Made by a program: the position numbers and the translations under genes. Of a stretch of DNA of 64,000 bases, positions 18,102 to 27,375 are shown piece after piece. How positions within the stretch are numbered: the first letter of the stretch is position 1; each line of letters starts with the position of its first letter. The notes beneath the pieces were generated by a model that worked only from the letters and a program-made list of their open reading frames with translations, was not told the origin of the DNA and did no database searches. The stretch is from Paenibacillus sp. FSL R7-0273 (GTDB lineage Bacteria; Bacillota; Bacilli; Paenibacillales; Paenibacillaceae): positions 3,731,501 to 3,795,500 of the forward strand of contig NZ_CP009283.1 of NCBI RefSeq assembly GCF_000758625.1, given 5' to 3'.

Positions 18102-19862
18102 ATGAAGAAGAAAACTGGCCTGATCGCTGAGCAGATGTCCGGGCAACGCAAACGACTTGTTATGCTGAGTCTCCTTTCGCTCATGCTGGGCATAGCCATA
18201 GTAAGCCAGGCCGGCTTACTGGCTGAGGCAGTCCAGCGGATTTTTGTGGAGGGAGCCTCCTTATCCTCGGTTGGTCTGCTGCTTGCACTTCTGTTGTCCA
18301 TTATGGCTATCCGCACTTTGCTGTCATACGGTAACGGGAGGGTGGGCCTGCTTATGGCTGCTGCTGCCAAGGCAAATATGCGTTCAGCCGTACTCCGGAA
18401 GCTTACACATGCTTCCATGCCTTCAGCCCTTCGCGGACAGACAGGGGGGAAGGTCAGTGTTGCACTCGATGCCGTGGACGAGGCTGACAGCTATTTCAGC
18501 CACTATATGCCGAGAATGGTTGAAGCAGCCGTCATCCCGGTGCTGATTTTGGCCGTTACGTTTATCTTACATGCCAACACAGGCTTCATCCTCCTGTTTA
18601 CGGCACCGTTCATCCCGCTGTTTATGATTCTGGTAGGACTGCAGACAAAGAATAAATCCGAAGAAAAATATGCTCAGCTTGCTGAATTCTCCGGCACCTT
18701 CCTTGACTCTTTGCAGGGACTGGTGACATTAAAAATATTCGGGCGCTCCCGCCGCCAGCAGCAGCAGATTGAACGCAGCAGCCTTGGCTACCGGGATGCC
18801 ACAATGGATATTCTGAAGGTTGCCTTTACAAATACCTTTATGCTGGAATCCGTCGTTATGCTGAGCATCGGGATCGTTGCCCTTGAGCTGGCTATTCAGC
18901 TGCTTGTATTTAAATCGATGCCGTTTCACACCGCCTTTCTTGTCCTGCTGCTCGTGCCTGAGTTCTTTAACCTGCTTAAGAATACAGGCACCGCTTTTCA
19001 CAGCGGGCGGACCAGTATGGGGGCAGTACGTAAGGTTGAGCAGATGCTCGCAGAGACGAATGGCAGCTCCGGTACAGAGCCGGCAGGGATTCAGAAGCCT
19101 GCTGCCAAGCTGCTCCCGCTGCCGCCATCGCTTGAGCTGAATGATGTCCTTTTCCATTATACCGCCGGTTCGTTTGAGCTTAAGGCCGGGCCGGTTTCTA
19201 TAAAGCCGGGAGAGCATGCCGCTATTGTCGGTAAAAGCGGCTCCGGCAAAACGACCCTGCTCCATCTCTTTGCCGGGCTGCTGAAGCCGGTATCAGGTAC
19301 GGTTAATGTGAATGGAGCCCCGCTTGGGCAGCTGGACGAAAACGTATGGTTTGAGCAGGTCAGCTACATTACACAGCATCCTTATATTTTTGCAGGCACG
19401 CTCGCTGATAATATCGCAATCGGCGCCGGACGAAAGGTCACCAGGGCAGAAATCGCCCGGGCAGCCGGGGAGGCGGGGCTTGCACAGCTGGCAGGCCAAT
19501 TGGAGCAGGGACTGGATACCTTTGTCGGGGAAGGCGGCAGGGGGCTATCCGGCGGTGAGAAGCAGCGTCTTGCTCTGGCACGGGCATTTTTGAAGCGGCC
19601 GGCCCTGATTTTGTTTGACGAGCCTACCGTAGGCCTCGACCTGCAGACTGAACGCATACTCCAGGACTCCATCACTGCTTTAGCCCAAAATGCAACAATG
19701 ATTACAGTGGCACACCGGCTATATACGATCCGGCAGGCCGATACCATTTTGTATATGGACCAAGGCGAATTAGCGGCATCTGGAGCTCATAACGAGCTTC
19801 TTGAACGCGTACCTCAATATGCCGAGATGGTCCGCATTCAGCGAAAGGGAGGCTCAGCATGA
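18102..19862 (+). CDS. cydD: Heterodimeric ABC exporter for cytochrome bd assembly, CydD-type
   Basis: A 586-residue fused exporter half: six transmembrane helices (about 1-320), then an ATPase domain with Walker A GKSGSGKTT, signature LSGGEKQR and Walker B LILFDEPT. CydDC exports cysteine/glutathione-type thiols and is needed for haem d insertion into CydAB in other bacteria. The start codon directly follows the cydB stop; the ribosome site (AAGGGAAG) lies within cydB. It overlaps the next gene by 4 bases. In Bacillus this first gene is named cydC; I use the E. coli convention. Confidence 0.93.
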   Translation: MKKKTGLIAEQMSGQRKRLVMLSLLSLMLGIAIVSQAGLLAEAVQRIFVEGASLSSVGLLLALLLSIMAIRTLLSYGNGRVGLLMAAAAKANMRSAVLRKLTHASMPSALRGQTGGKVSVALDAVDEADSYFSHYMPRMVEAAVIPVLILAVTFILHANTGFILLFTAPFIPLFMILVGLQTKNKSEEKYAQLAEFSGTFLDSLQGLVTLKIFGRSRRQQQQIERSSLGYRDATMDILKVAFTNTFMLESVVMLSIGIVALELAIQLLVFKSMPFHTAFLVLLLVPEFFNLLKNTGTAFHSGRTSMGAVRKVEQMLAETNGSSGTEPAGIQKPAAKLLPLPPSLELNDVLFHYTAGSFELKAGPVSIKPGEHAAIVGKSGSGKTTLLHLFAGLLKPVSGTVNVNGAPLGQLDENVWFEQVSYITQHPYIFAGTLADNIAIGAGRKVTRAEIARAAGEAGLAQLAGQLEQGLDTFVGEGGRGLSGGEKQRLALARAFLKRPALILFDEPTVGLDLQTERILQDSITALAQNATMITVAHRLYTIRQADTILYMDQGELAASGAHNELLERVPQYAEMVRIQRKGGSA

Positions 19863-21580
19863 ATAAACTGGCGATTTTGTCCAAGGCAATGATATCAGAG
19901 CGTAAGGATATTCTCCTTTCGATTCTGGGGGGATTTATTGCCGGCACAGCCGGGGTGGCTCTCTTTTCAGCGAGCGGGTATCTGATTTCACAAACGGTCT
20001 TTATGCCGCCGCTCTACACCTTGATTATACTTACCTCAATGGTCAAGCTGCTTGGCCTGCTCCGGGCGGCAAGCCGTTACGGGGAACGCCTCTATTCGCA
20101 TAGAGCAACCTTTTCCATGCTTAGCCGGTTGCGCACAGCCTTTTTTGCCAGGCTGATCCCTTTAACGCCAGGCATATTGAACAAGAACCGCAGCGGAGAT
20201 CTGCTCGCACGGATCGTCGGGGATGTGGAGAGCCTGCAGAATTACTTTTTGCGGGTCGCTTATCCTCCGGTCATTGTCGTTACGGTGTTCCTGGCGACCA
20301 TGCTGTTCAGTGCAGCCTATTCGTTCTGGATTGCCTGCCTGTTCATTGCAGGAATGCTGTTAACAGCCTTGGCCGTACCGGGTATCGTTCTGTTAGGCCA
20401 GCGGTCCGTACACGGCCGTGTCCGTAAGCAGCGGGCGCTGCTCTCTACTGAAGTAACCGAAGTACTGTACGGCTTCCGGGATCTGAAGGTATACGGGCAA
20501 TTGGCACAGAAGGAGCAGCAGCTCCAGCTTGCTTCTGCAGCGCTGACAGCGGAGCAGCAGCGGGCGGCAGGGCAGCTGCTGCGCGGACAGGCCATGCATA
20601 CCTTTGTAACGTTCTTTATCTCCTGGGCTGTGCTGGCGCTCGGCGCCTATCTGATTATGGAGGGGGCGCTGGCCGGCGTATTTCTGGCCATGCTGGTCAT
20701 GGCCTCACAGACTGTATTCGAAGAAGCCGCGGCAATGGCCACGTTACCGGCATATAAGCAAGACAGCGAGCATGCAGCCAAGCGGCTGACTGATACCGTG
20801 CTGACTGCCGGTGAGCAGTCTTTGCAGCCGGGCCGTACCTTGTCCTCTGAAGCAGCAGTTTCGGTGGAGCTAGAGGGCATTACCTTCCAATATGAGGATG
20901 AGTGGCGCCCGGCGTTAAAAGAGCTGTCACTCCAGCTTCCGGCTGGCTCCAGAACCGCGATTGTCGGACCGAGCGGTTCGGGCAAATCGACCCTGATCGA
21001 TTTGCTGCTCAAACTTCGTACGCCTGCATCCGGTGATATACGCCTAAACGGTGTGCCTGTACAGGAACTGGATGAAGCAAGCATTTGGGAGTGCTCTAAT
21101 GTCGTGCTGCAGCAAGGTCATTTTTTCCGCGGAACAGTCCGGGACAATCTGCTGCTGAAGGGGGAAGAGCAGTCTGACGAAGCTTTGCTGGAGGCCCTCG
21201 CTAAGGCTGAGCTGCCGGGTCTGGCCTTAACGGACACCGTGTTCGAAAAAGGAGAGAACCTGTCAGACGGCGAAAAGCAGCGCCTGGCTCTGGCGCGGGT
21301 TATGCTGCGCACAGGACGGTTATGGCTGCTGGATGAGCCGACATTCTCACTTGACTATGTAACGGAACAGCGTGTGTTATCGAGGCTGTACGAACAGGCC
21401 GCCGGAGATACCCTTCTGTTCATATGCCACCGGCTTACCGGCCTGGAGAATATGGACCGGATTGTAGTTATAGAGCAAGGCAGGATGATCGAAACAGGCT
21501 CGTATTCGGAGCTTATGGCGCAGGAAGGCTATTTTTACCGGATGAAGCAGATCGAGCTGCAAATGATTGGAGAGCTGTAG
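19859..21580 (+). CDS. cydC: Heterodimeric ABC exporter for cytochrome bd assembly, CydC-type
   Basis: The second 573-residue half of the exporter, with six helices and an ATPase domain: Walker A GPSGSGKST, Walker B LWLLDEPTFSLD. The signature is LSDGEKQR rather than LSGGQ, so one of the two ATP sites is probably weaker, as is common in heterodimeric exporters. It starts within the cydD stop (ATGA). It ends 38 bases before a response-regulator gene in the same direction with no terminator seen between, so they may be co-transcribed. Confidence 0.93.
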   Translation: MNKLAILSKAMISERKDILLSILGGFIAGTAGVALFSASGYLISQTVFMPPLYTLIILTSMVKLLGLLRAASRYGERLYSHRATFSMLSRLRTAFFARLIPLTPGILNKNRSGDLLARIVGDVESLQNYFLRVAYPPVIVVTVFLATMLFSAAYSFWIACLFIAGMLLTALAVPGIVLLGQRSVHGRVRKQRALLSTEVTEVLYGFRDLKVYGQLAQKEQQLQLASAALTAEQQRAAGQLLRGQAMHTFVTFFISWAVLALGAYLIMEGALAGVFLAMLVMASQTVFEEAAAMATLPAYKQDSEHAAKRLTDTVLTAGEQSLQPGRTLSSEAAVSVELEGITFQYEDEWRPALKELSLQLPAGSRTAIVGPSGSGKSTLIDLLLKLRTPASGDIRLNGVPVQELDEASIWECSNVVLQQGHFFRGTVRDNLLLKGEEQSDEALLEALAKAELPGLALTDTVFEKGENLSDGEKQRLALARVMLRTGRLWLLDEPTFSLDYVTEQRVLSRLYEQAAGDTLLFICHRLTGLENMDRIVVIEQGRMIETGSYSELMAQEGYFYRMKQIELQMIGEL

Positions 21581-21618
21581 GCAGGCCCAAAGCTCAAGCA
21601 AAACGGAGGTGCAGAGAC

Positions 21619-22347
21619 ATGACTAATACCCATAAACGAATTCTGCTGGTAGACGACGAAACTCGAATCCGCACGCTGCTGAGGAAATATTTAGAGAAAG
21701 AGGGCTATGTTGTAGAAGAAGCGGATAGCGGCGAACAAGCCATTTTGAATTGCTGTATGACCGGCGGGAATTACGATCTGATGGTGCTGGACTGGTTACT
21801 GCCCGATATAAGCGGCATTGAGATCTGCAAGCATGTGAAGCTGAATCATCAGGAGGTTCCTATACTGATGCTGTCGGGGCGAGCGGAGGAAAAGGACCGG
21901 ATCGAGGGCTTTAAGGCAGGTGTTGACGATTATGTCGTCAAGCCGTTTAGTCCAAGAGAGGTCGTATTGCGTATCCAAAGTATCTTGGCCCGTACGCAGG
22001 AAGCATACAATTTCGATTGCAGTACGGACTCAGGCAGTCAAATTCTGATTGCAGAGATTGTAATTCAGCCGTCTGCCCGCCGCGTGCTTGTACAGCGCAA
22101 TGAGATTCATCTGACGCCCAAAGAATACGATTTGCTTTATTTCCTGGTAACCAATCAGGAAACGGCCTTTTCCCGGGAGGATCTGCTTAAGGAAGTATGG
22201 AAGACAACCCACAAGGAGATATATGACCAGCGTACCGTGGATAACCATATCAAACGATTACGCAAAAAGCTGTTTTACCGTTACCCGAAAGGGGATGAAT
22301 TCATTCAGACGCTCTGGGGACAAGGCTATATCTTCCGCAGCCCTTAG
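21619..22347 (+). CDS. OmpR/PhoB-family response regulator, orphan
   Basis: A 242-residue two-component regulator. The receiver domain (about 5-120) has the acidic pair DDE, the phospho-acceptor Asp58 in MVLDWLLPD and Lys in VVKPFS. Residues 145-240 form the winged-helix trans-activation domain (HLTPKEYDLLYFLV, RTVDNHIKRLRKK). The reading frame is open further upstream inside cydC, but CGGAGGTG at 21604-21611 fixes the ATG at 21619. No kinase gene is adjacent. Its position 38 bases after cydC suggests a link with respiration, like ResD in Bacillus (inference), though synteny alone is weak evidence. Confidence 0.9.
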   Translation: MTNTHKRILLVDDETRIRTLLRKYLEKEGYVVEEADSGEQAILNCCMTGGNYDLMVLDWLLPDISGIEICKHVKLNHQEVPILMLSGRAEEKDRIEGFKAGVDDYVVKPFSPREVVLRIQSILARTQEAYNFDCSTDSGSQILIAEIVIQPSARRVLVQRNEIHLTPKEYDLLYFLVTNQETAFSREDLLKEVWKTTHKEIYDQRTVDNHIKRLRKKLFYRYPKGDEFIQTLWGQGYIFRSP

Positions 22348-22429
22348 CATCTTACGGTATGCTCAAGAATGTCCTCCTAAGCAGGATTGTTGTATGATAG
22401 ACAAAACAACCTGTTAGGAGAGGATATAA

Positions 22430-23845
22430 ATGTCGAGCCTGTTTGTTACTGAAGCGGACCGTGTGCTGCTGAGGCAGAATGAAGGAGAACCCGTGCCGCT
22501 CAAGGGCGGCATCACCAGTGAAGGCTTCTCCGTGGTTCACATCTTCAATCGCGGTTGGCTGCCGTTCGGATATTTGCGGGACACTCAAGGGGTATGGTGG
22601 TTTGACGGCCGTAAGAGCAAGGTGACTCTGGTGAGCCGGGAAGCGGAAGGATTCCGCGTCCTGGATGAGGATTATGGACTGGATGCTAAGCATGTCTATC
22701 TGGAAGACAAAGAGATTCCGGGGGCAGATCCTGACACGTTCAGGCTGCTGCCGGGCTCTCCTTATTTCTCTGTGGACAAGCGCCGTTTGTATGTCAAGAA
22801 TGGTGACCGCTTTCATACCTGGGACGATATTGATCCAGAAACTGCGGTGGCCAAAATGGATTACTGCATAGACAAGGATCATGTGCTGCACCTGTTTAAT
22901 TCCCTGTCCTATGCCAACGGCAGCAAAGGGGAACTCGTAGAATGGCTACGGGAAAGCTGCCCCGATGTGTGCGGCTGGTGGCATCCTGATTACGCTATGA
23001 CAGTGCAAGGTGCTGAGCATATTCAGGGCAATTGGTACAGGACTTCAGCAGCTGTATTCTACCTGGAGGAGCTTGGGACCTCAAACAGGAGGGAGCCGCG
23101 CCAGGTGTATAATCTCGTGAGAGGGGCAGACCCGGCAACGTTTGAGGTGCTCAGCGGCATATATGGGCGCGATTCGGAGGGGATCTACTGTACATGGAGG
23201 AAGGTTAGCGCCGCCCGCACGCAGGCATTCGAAGCACTCGGCGGTTTATACGGAAAAGATAGTGAGAACATCTTCTATAACGGATATCGGGTAGACAGCG
23301 CTGATCCGGATTCCTTTCAATGTCTGCTGCCAGCAGGGTACCTGGGGCTCTCTAAAGACAACCAGCATGTATACCATGCAGTATTTGACCGCACAGAGCC
23401 GCCTTTCGGACATCCGGACTACATTCTGGAGCCGCTGCCGGGTGCCGAGCCGGAGAGCTTCGAGGTGCTGTCGGAGAACGGAAGCTGGGCTGTTGACCGG
23501 GATAAGGTGTACCAGTGGGGGAGTCCGGCCAGGAAGCTGGACCGGGCCAGCTTCGCCTATCTGTTCGATCAGGGTCCTGAGAGCTGGGCTGCGGACAGTA
23601 ACGGGCTCTACAACGCTAACGGCAAGCGCACGGTAAAAGGAATTGACGGCCGGAGCTTCCGGATGCTGAACCGCTTCTGGGGTAAGGACGATCAAGCGGT
23701 GTTCTGCTTCGCCACCGGGGGCGTGCAGCGTGCTGCGGATGCGGCGACATTTCAGGTGACGGATGACAAAGGCGGCGCAGAGGACGCGGGCTGTTACTAT
23801 ACAATTAAAACGGATGGAACGATAAAGAAGACTAAGAAAAAATAG
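22430..23845 (+). CDS. DKNYY-repeat protein
   Basis: A 471-residue soluble protein built from irregular repeats of the type (D/K)(K/D)xxVYYxG with a following acidic 'DPxTFxxL' unit: examples are VDKRRLYVKNG, YGKDSENIFYNG, AVDRDKVYQWG and AADSNGLYNANG. This is the DKNYY pattern found in proteins of unknown function, often encoded next to membrane or surface genes. No signal peptide is present. AGGAGAGG precedes the ATG. A -10-like TATGAT at 22393 lies between CAGG-TTGTT and AACAA-CCTG inverted arms, a possible operator. Confidence 0.8.
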   Translation: MSSLFVTEADRVLLRQNEGEPVPLKGGITSEGFSVVHIFNRGWLPFGYLRDTQGVWWFDGRKSKVTLVSREAEGFRVLDEDYGLDAKHVYLEDKEIPGADPDTFRLLPGSPYFSVDKRRLYVKNGDRFHTWDDIDPETAVAKMDYCIDKDHVLHLFNSLSYANGSKGELVEWLRESCPDVCGWWHPDYAMTVQGAEHIQGNWYRTSAAVFYLEELGTSNRREPRQVYNLVRGADPATFEVLSGIYGRDSEGIYCTWRKVSAARTQAFEALGGLYGKDSENIFYNGYRVDSADPDSFQCLLPAGYLGLSKDNQHVYHAVFDRTEPPFGHPDYILEPLPGAEPESFEVLSENGSWAVDRDKVYQWGSPARKLDRASFAYLFDQGPESWAADSNGLYNANGKRTVKGIDGRSFRMLNRFWGKDDQAVFCFATGGVQRAADAATFQVTDDKGGAEDAGCYYTIKTDGTIKKTKKK

Positions 23846-23950
23846 ACATTGCAAGAACAGATAAATCCATTGGCTATTCACCGGTATATCTATACGGATA
23901 ATTTGGGTAAATACGGTTAAGAACACAGCTACGGAAGGAGGACTGCAGTT

Positions 23951-24496
23951 ATGGAGTACTCTTCAAACCACAGCCAGCCCCTGATGATTTATATGGGAAA
24001 AGGTAAGCTATGGCTATTCAGCTTTGCCTGTCTGGCTTTTATTGCTACAGGAGCCTGGATCCTGTCATTACATCTGCGCGGGGAAGAGATGTTACTTTAT
24101 GGAGTAATAGGGGGTATCTGTATCATCATTTTTGCCGCCTGCCTGCTTTTCTTTATCCGGAAGCTGCTGGATCATTCGCCTGGTCTTGTTATAGATCATG
24201 AGGGGATTCTTGATAACTCCTCTTATATTGCCGGAGGACTGATCCGTTGGGAGGATATCCGCCATATAGAAATGTACCAGCTGACCGGTCAGGTGCTGAT
24301 CGGCATCCAGCTAAATGATCCGGAGGCTTACCTCCGGAATCAGCAGGGTTTAAAGCTGGGCCTGATAAAAATCAACCTGAGGCTGGTAAATGCCCCGGTT
24401 AATATCGCCCAGTCTGCCCTGCGGATGCCGTTATCCAAGATATACGAAGAAATGCTTATCCGCTGGCATTTATACCAAAGATCCCGCACAAGCTAA
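23951..24496 (+). CDS. STM3941-like membrane protein
   Basis: A 181-residue protein with two adjacent transmembrane helices at about 20-75 (LWLFSFACLAFIATGAWIL and a second segment) and a C-terminal cytosolic beta-rich domain with IRWEDIRHIEMYQL. This matches the STM3941 family pattern of unknown function. GGAAGGAGG precedes the ATG closely. Not obviously operonic with the DKNYY gene 105 bases upstream, though same-strand co-expression is possible. Confidence 0.75.
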   Translation: MEYSSNHSQPLMIYMGKGKLWLFSFACLAFIATGAWILSLHLRGEEMLLYGVIGGICIIIFAACLLFFIRKLLDHSPGLVIDHEGILDNSSYIAGGLIRWEDIRHIEMYQLTGQVLIGIQLNDPEAYLRNQQGLKLGLIKINLRLVNAPVNIAQSALRMPLSKIYEEMLIRWHLYQRSRTS

Positions 24497-24579
24497 GTTC
24501 CTGATTAAGCCGGACAAAGCGCACTGCAGAAAAAAGTGTTGTAGTAATGCCCTAATCTTCCCGGTAAATATATTAATTT

Positions 24580-24608
24580 TGGAACGTTTACCCAATTAAT
24601 AACGTATA
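24580..24608 (+). promoter_or_regulatory. ECF-sigma-like promoter of the zinc-ribbon gene
   Basis: TGGAAC at 24580-24585 and CGTATA at 24603-24608 with a 17-base spacer resemble SigW-class ECF promoters (TGAAAC, 16-17 bases, CGTA). The downstream element AATAACGTATAAAC is nearly repeated before the next gene. Confidence 0.4.
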
Positions 24609-24639
24609 AACTAAAAACACTCAAGGAGGAACCATACAC

Positions 24640-24828
24640 ATGAACATTGCTGATAAGAAATGTACGAATTGCGGAGAAAACTCTTTTGTACAAGCTACCG
24701 ATTATATAAATCTTCGGCCGCTGGACAAGAAAATGTCGATAGGCGCCGAGAGGGTTTATACGGTTTGCTTGAATTGCGGAGAAGTCGTTTCCATCCAGGT
24801 GAAGGATCCGGAAAAGCTATTAAAATAA
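24640..24828 (+). CDS. Small zinc-ribbon protein
   Basis: A 62-residue soluble protein with two CxxC knuckles (CTNC at about 8-11 and CLNC at about 47-50) separated by 35 residues, a zinc-ribbon arrangement. The rest is hydrophilic. AAGGAGGA sits before the ATG and a strong terminator follows, so it is a single-gene unit. Similar tiny zinc ribbons occur widely in Bacillales with unknown roles. Its upstream region looks like an ECF-sigma promoter. Confidence 0.8.
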   Translation: MNIADKKCTNCGENSFVQATDYINLRPLDKKMSIGAERVYTVCLNCGEVVSIQVKDPEKLLK

Positions 24829-24850
24829 TTATATATATAAGATAATTTCA

Positions 24851-24887
24851 AAAAAAATCAACTCATTTCTTGAATGGGTTGATTTTT
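24851..24887 (+). terminator. Terminator of the zinc-ribbon gene
   Basis: AATCAACTCATT pairs with AATGGGTTGATT (one G-T pair) around a short loop, flanked by A7 and T7. Confidence 0.92.
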
Positions 24888-24954
24888 TTATGCCTGATTT
24901 TCTGTTAACCATCTCTATTATCTTTTTTTTGGGTGAAGGAAGTCCAATCTAGCA

Positions 24955-24982
24955 TGGAAGCTTCACAATATAATAACGTATA
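24955..24982 (+). promoter_or_regulatory. ECF-sigma-like promoter of the 141-residue protein gene
   Basis: TGGAAG at 24955-24960 and CGTATA at 24977-24982, 16 bases apart. The -10 region AATAACGTATAGAC matches the preceding unit at 13 of 14 bases, so both may answer to the same sigma factor. Confidence 0.4.
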
Positions 24983-25005
24983 GACCTGAAGAGGAGTGAT
25001 GATAG

Positions 25006-25431
25006 ATGGCGACAATAATCAGTTATGGTTCACAGGCGAAAATCCCGTTAGACCCGCTTAACACCGTTGTAACAATTGCCGGAATCGTTGGGGCAGGGGC
25101 GGGGCTGGCGACCTCACAAGTAAATATCAGCCCGGCCAATCCGGCTTCTTTTTCCAGCAGAGTGGAGTTAAACGGCAGCTTTAGCGTTACTGCGCTTGCA
25201 AACAGCCAATTCTTTGTTTTGATACGGCGTGCCGGAGTGGATATCTACCGGTCCTTTTTCCGCTTTACTACCCTAACAGACATCCAATTAAATGTTCAGT
25301 GGGTAGATGGCCCCTATATTGGAATCCACAACTACGAGCTGGTTATTCAAAATGACAGCACACTGCCCATAAGTCTGTTTGGACCTATCTCTTTCACAGC
25401 GACTGCTATTGGAGGAGAGGGCGTGATTTAA
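25006..25431 (+). CDS. Uncharacterised beta-rich protein
   Basis: A 141-residue protein with no signal peptide, no cysteine and a composition rich in Ser, Thr, Ala, Ile and Val in alternating beta-strand patterns (VNISPANPASFSSRVELNG, FFVLIRRAGVDIYRSFF). The region 20-40 is Gly/Ala rich. By eye it recalls jelly-roll proteins of spore or exosporium surfaces, but no motif proves this. GAGGAGTGATG precedes the ATG, its own promoter-like element lies upstream and a terminator follows, so it is probably real and monocistronic. Confidence 0.7.
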   Translation: MATIISYGSQAKIPLDPLNTVVTIAGIVGAGAGLATSQVNISPANPASFSSRVELNGSFSVTALANSQFFVLIRRAGVDIYRSFFRFTTLTDIQLNVQWVDGPYIGIHNYELVIQNDSTLPISLFGPISFTATAIGGEGVI

Positions 25432-25465
25432 GTAATCTGAGCTTCACAATTATGTCCGATAAAAG

Positions 25466-25488
25466 CCTGCGCCTAGCGCGGGTTTTTT
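25466..25488 (+). terminator. Terminator of the 141-residue protein gene
   Basis: CCTGCGC and GCGCGGG form a 7-base stem with a 3-base loop, followed by TTTTTT. Confidence 0.88.
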
Positions 25489-25681
25489 CTTTTACAGGCT
25501 CCCTAAGGTTAATATTCCATAATCGTGCACAGCTCTTAAGTCATATGTCCTATTTCAGAAGTCATCCCCTGTTTCAAAAACGTTCAAATTTGGTACATTA
25601 TTAAAAGGTTCTCTTAAAAAAGCTAATCTTAAAGCAGGACCAATGACCTACCACAACTAATAGTGATTGCGGGGAATTGAA

Positions 25682-26617
25682 TTGACTTTACTGGCCTTGG
25701 ATAACAAAGATACTATAGCGGACGAAACAATCACAGATGAGCTGGTTCTTAAGTCTATGGAAAATAATCTTGCTATCATCCGATTCGGTCTCGACCGGCG
25801 GGTAAAATATGTAAATGCTGTATTTGCATCTACGATGGGGTATGAAGCAGCGGAAATGCTAGGAATGCAGCATCAGCAATTGTGCTTTGACGGCTTTGTA
25901 AACAGCAGGGAATATGAGCTATTCTGGCGCAGTATGTTTAACGGTTTATGCTTTCAGAATAAAATTGAACGCAAGGCTAAAAACGGAAACACCGTATGGC
26001 TGGAAGCTACTTATATGCCTATCTATGATGAAGCTAATCAGAAGGTACTGGGAGTATCCAAAATTGCAACCAATATTACACACCGCCAGAACAATATCTC
26101 GGCAGTGGTCAATGAATTAAAGACAATGTCTAATGACCTTAACGGGCTTTCTTCTATTGGCATGGAGCGAAGCCGTGAATTAATGTCTGATATTACTTAC
26201 ATATCTGGAGTATCTGCTCATAATAGTGCAACACTGACTCATTTACAGGAAAAGGCGGGTTCTGTTCAGGGAGTTGTCAGTACAATCCGTGAGATCGCCT
26301 CCCAGACACAGCTTCTAGCCCTGAATGCCGCGATTGAAGCGGCACATGCAGGCGAGTACGGACGCGGCTTTGATGTTGTAGCCAAGGAAGTAAGGAAATT
26401 ATCTGACATGGTTGCAAGCTCTATTAATGATATCCGGGACAATGTTGAAGGGATAGCTAAAGAGATCAGGACGATTTCCGGCGGAACACAGAAGGTTGAA
26501 GAGAGCCTTAAGCAAAGCCGGCAGCAGCTTGAGGTAGCGATGAAGGATTTCACTGCTATCTCTGCTTCTGCCCGGCTGCTGGATGCCAAGGCGCAGCATG
26601 TGACAGAAATTGTTTAA
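25682..26617 (+). CDS. Soluble PAS-domain methyl-accepting chemotaxis-type protein
   Basis: A cytoplasmic chemoreceptor of about 311 residues. A PAS domain (about 20-135; [21 protein letters not shown], then the PAC region ATYMPIYDE) is followed by a methyl-accepting signalling hairpin whose tip [18 protein letters not shown] is nearly canonical. No transmembrane helix is present, so it senses an internal signal. The signalling domain is short, lacking full methylation-helix bundles. I place the start at TTG 25682, 6 bases after GGGGA; the frame is also open from TTG 25667. It stands alone and ends in a convergent terminator. Confidence 0.88.
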   Translation: MTLLALDNKDTIADETITDELVLKSMENNLAIIRFGLDRRVKYVNAVFASTMGYEAAEMLGMQHQQLCFDGFVNSREYELFWRSMFNGLCFQNKIERKAKNGNTVWLEATYMPIYDEANQKVLGVSKIATNITHRQNNISAVVNELKTMSNDLNGLSSIGMERSRELMSDITYISGVSAHNSATLTHLQEKAGSVQGVVSTIREIASQTQLLALNAAIEAAHAGEYGRGFDVVAKEVRKLSDMVASSINDIRDNVEGIAKEIRTISGGTQKVEESLKQSRQQLEVAMKDFTAISASARLLDAKAQHVTEIV

Positions 26618-26643
26618 GTTTACGAAATGATTGTATACAAACA

Positions 26644-26670
26644 GCCTGCCGTTTCGGCAGGCCTATTTGT
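26644..26670. terminator. Terminator between chemoreceptor and TetR genes
   Basis: GCCTGCC and GGCAGGC form a 7-base stem with a GTTTC loop between convergent genes; the tail CTATTTGT is moderately T-rich. Confidence 0.7.
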
Positions 26671-26700
26671 CTGTTCTCCTCCAGGCAGCATTGAATCAAA

Positions 26701-27318
26701 TCAATGTGCCTTCGCCCCTTGAAGGAAAAGGGCTACCAGCTTCTGCCCCAGGACAAGAGGGGATTCATATTTGGGAAGGGTGCTTTCTCGATTCCCCATT
26801 AGCATAAGGGTCGAAAAGCTCTCCGCCAGGAACATAGGATCTTCTTCACGAAGAAAATTCCGGCTGATGGCCAGCCTGAAATGGCCTGCTAACAATTCGT
26901 GAATCTGCTGCTCTGCTTCCCGGATAGCATGAAGCTGAGATTTTTCAAGAAAAGGCTCGGCCTCTCTCATCATTGTAACCATTTCAGCATGGGGATTCGC
27001 TAATCTGGCCTCAGCCAAAAGCACCAGTCCCTGCTCCAGCTGGCCGGCATCATCCAGCAGTCTGGAGGTCACTGTCCGGATGTTCTGAAGCATGGTTGTC
27101 ATCGCGACGCTGAATAGTTCCGGCTTGCTTGCGAAATGATAATATATAGCCTGCTTGGACACACCGCATTGTTTACCGATTTGTTGAAGGGAGACGGCCT
27201 CATAGCCGTGCTCCTTAAATAATGCAGACGCAGTAGAAATGATAGTCTGATATATAGAAATATCTGTATTAGCCTGTTTGGGCCTGCCCGGCAGACGTTT
27301 TGCTGGCTTCTCTGGCAT
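26701..27318 (-). CDS. TetR-family transcriptional repressor
   Basis: A 205-residue regulator. Residues 15-65 form the TetR helix-turn-helix (IISTASALFKEHGYEAVSLQQIGKQCGVSKQAIYYHFASK), followed by an all-helical ligand domain. The N-terminus is basic (KPAKRLPGRPKQ). GGAG precedes the ATG at 27318. It diverges from a hydrolase gene, and a perfect palindrome lies inside that gene's promoter, so the hydrolase is the predicted target. Confidence 0.92.
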   Translation of the reverse strand: MPEKPAKRLPGRPKQANTDISIYQTIISTASALFKEHGYEAVSLQQIGKQCGVSKQAIYYHFASKPELFSVAMTTMLQNIRTVTSRLLDDAGQLEQGLVLLAEARLANPHAEMVTMMREAEPFLEKSQLHAIREAEQQIHELLAGHFRLAISRNFLREEDPMFLAESFSTLMLMGNRESTLPKYESPLVLGQKLVALFLQGAKAH

Positions 27319-27375
27319 TGCGCACTCTCCTTCAAGATTATATTATGGCATAATCCGATTGTAAGCAAAATCCTC

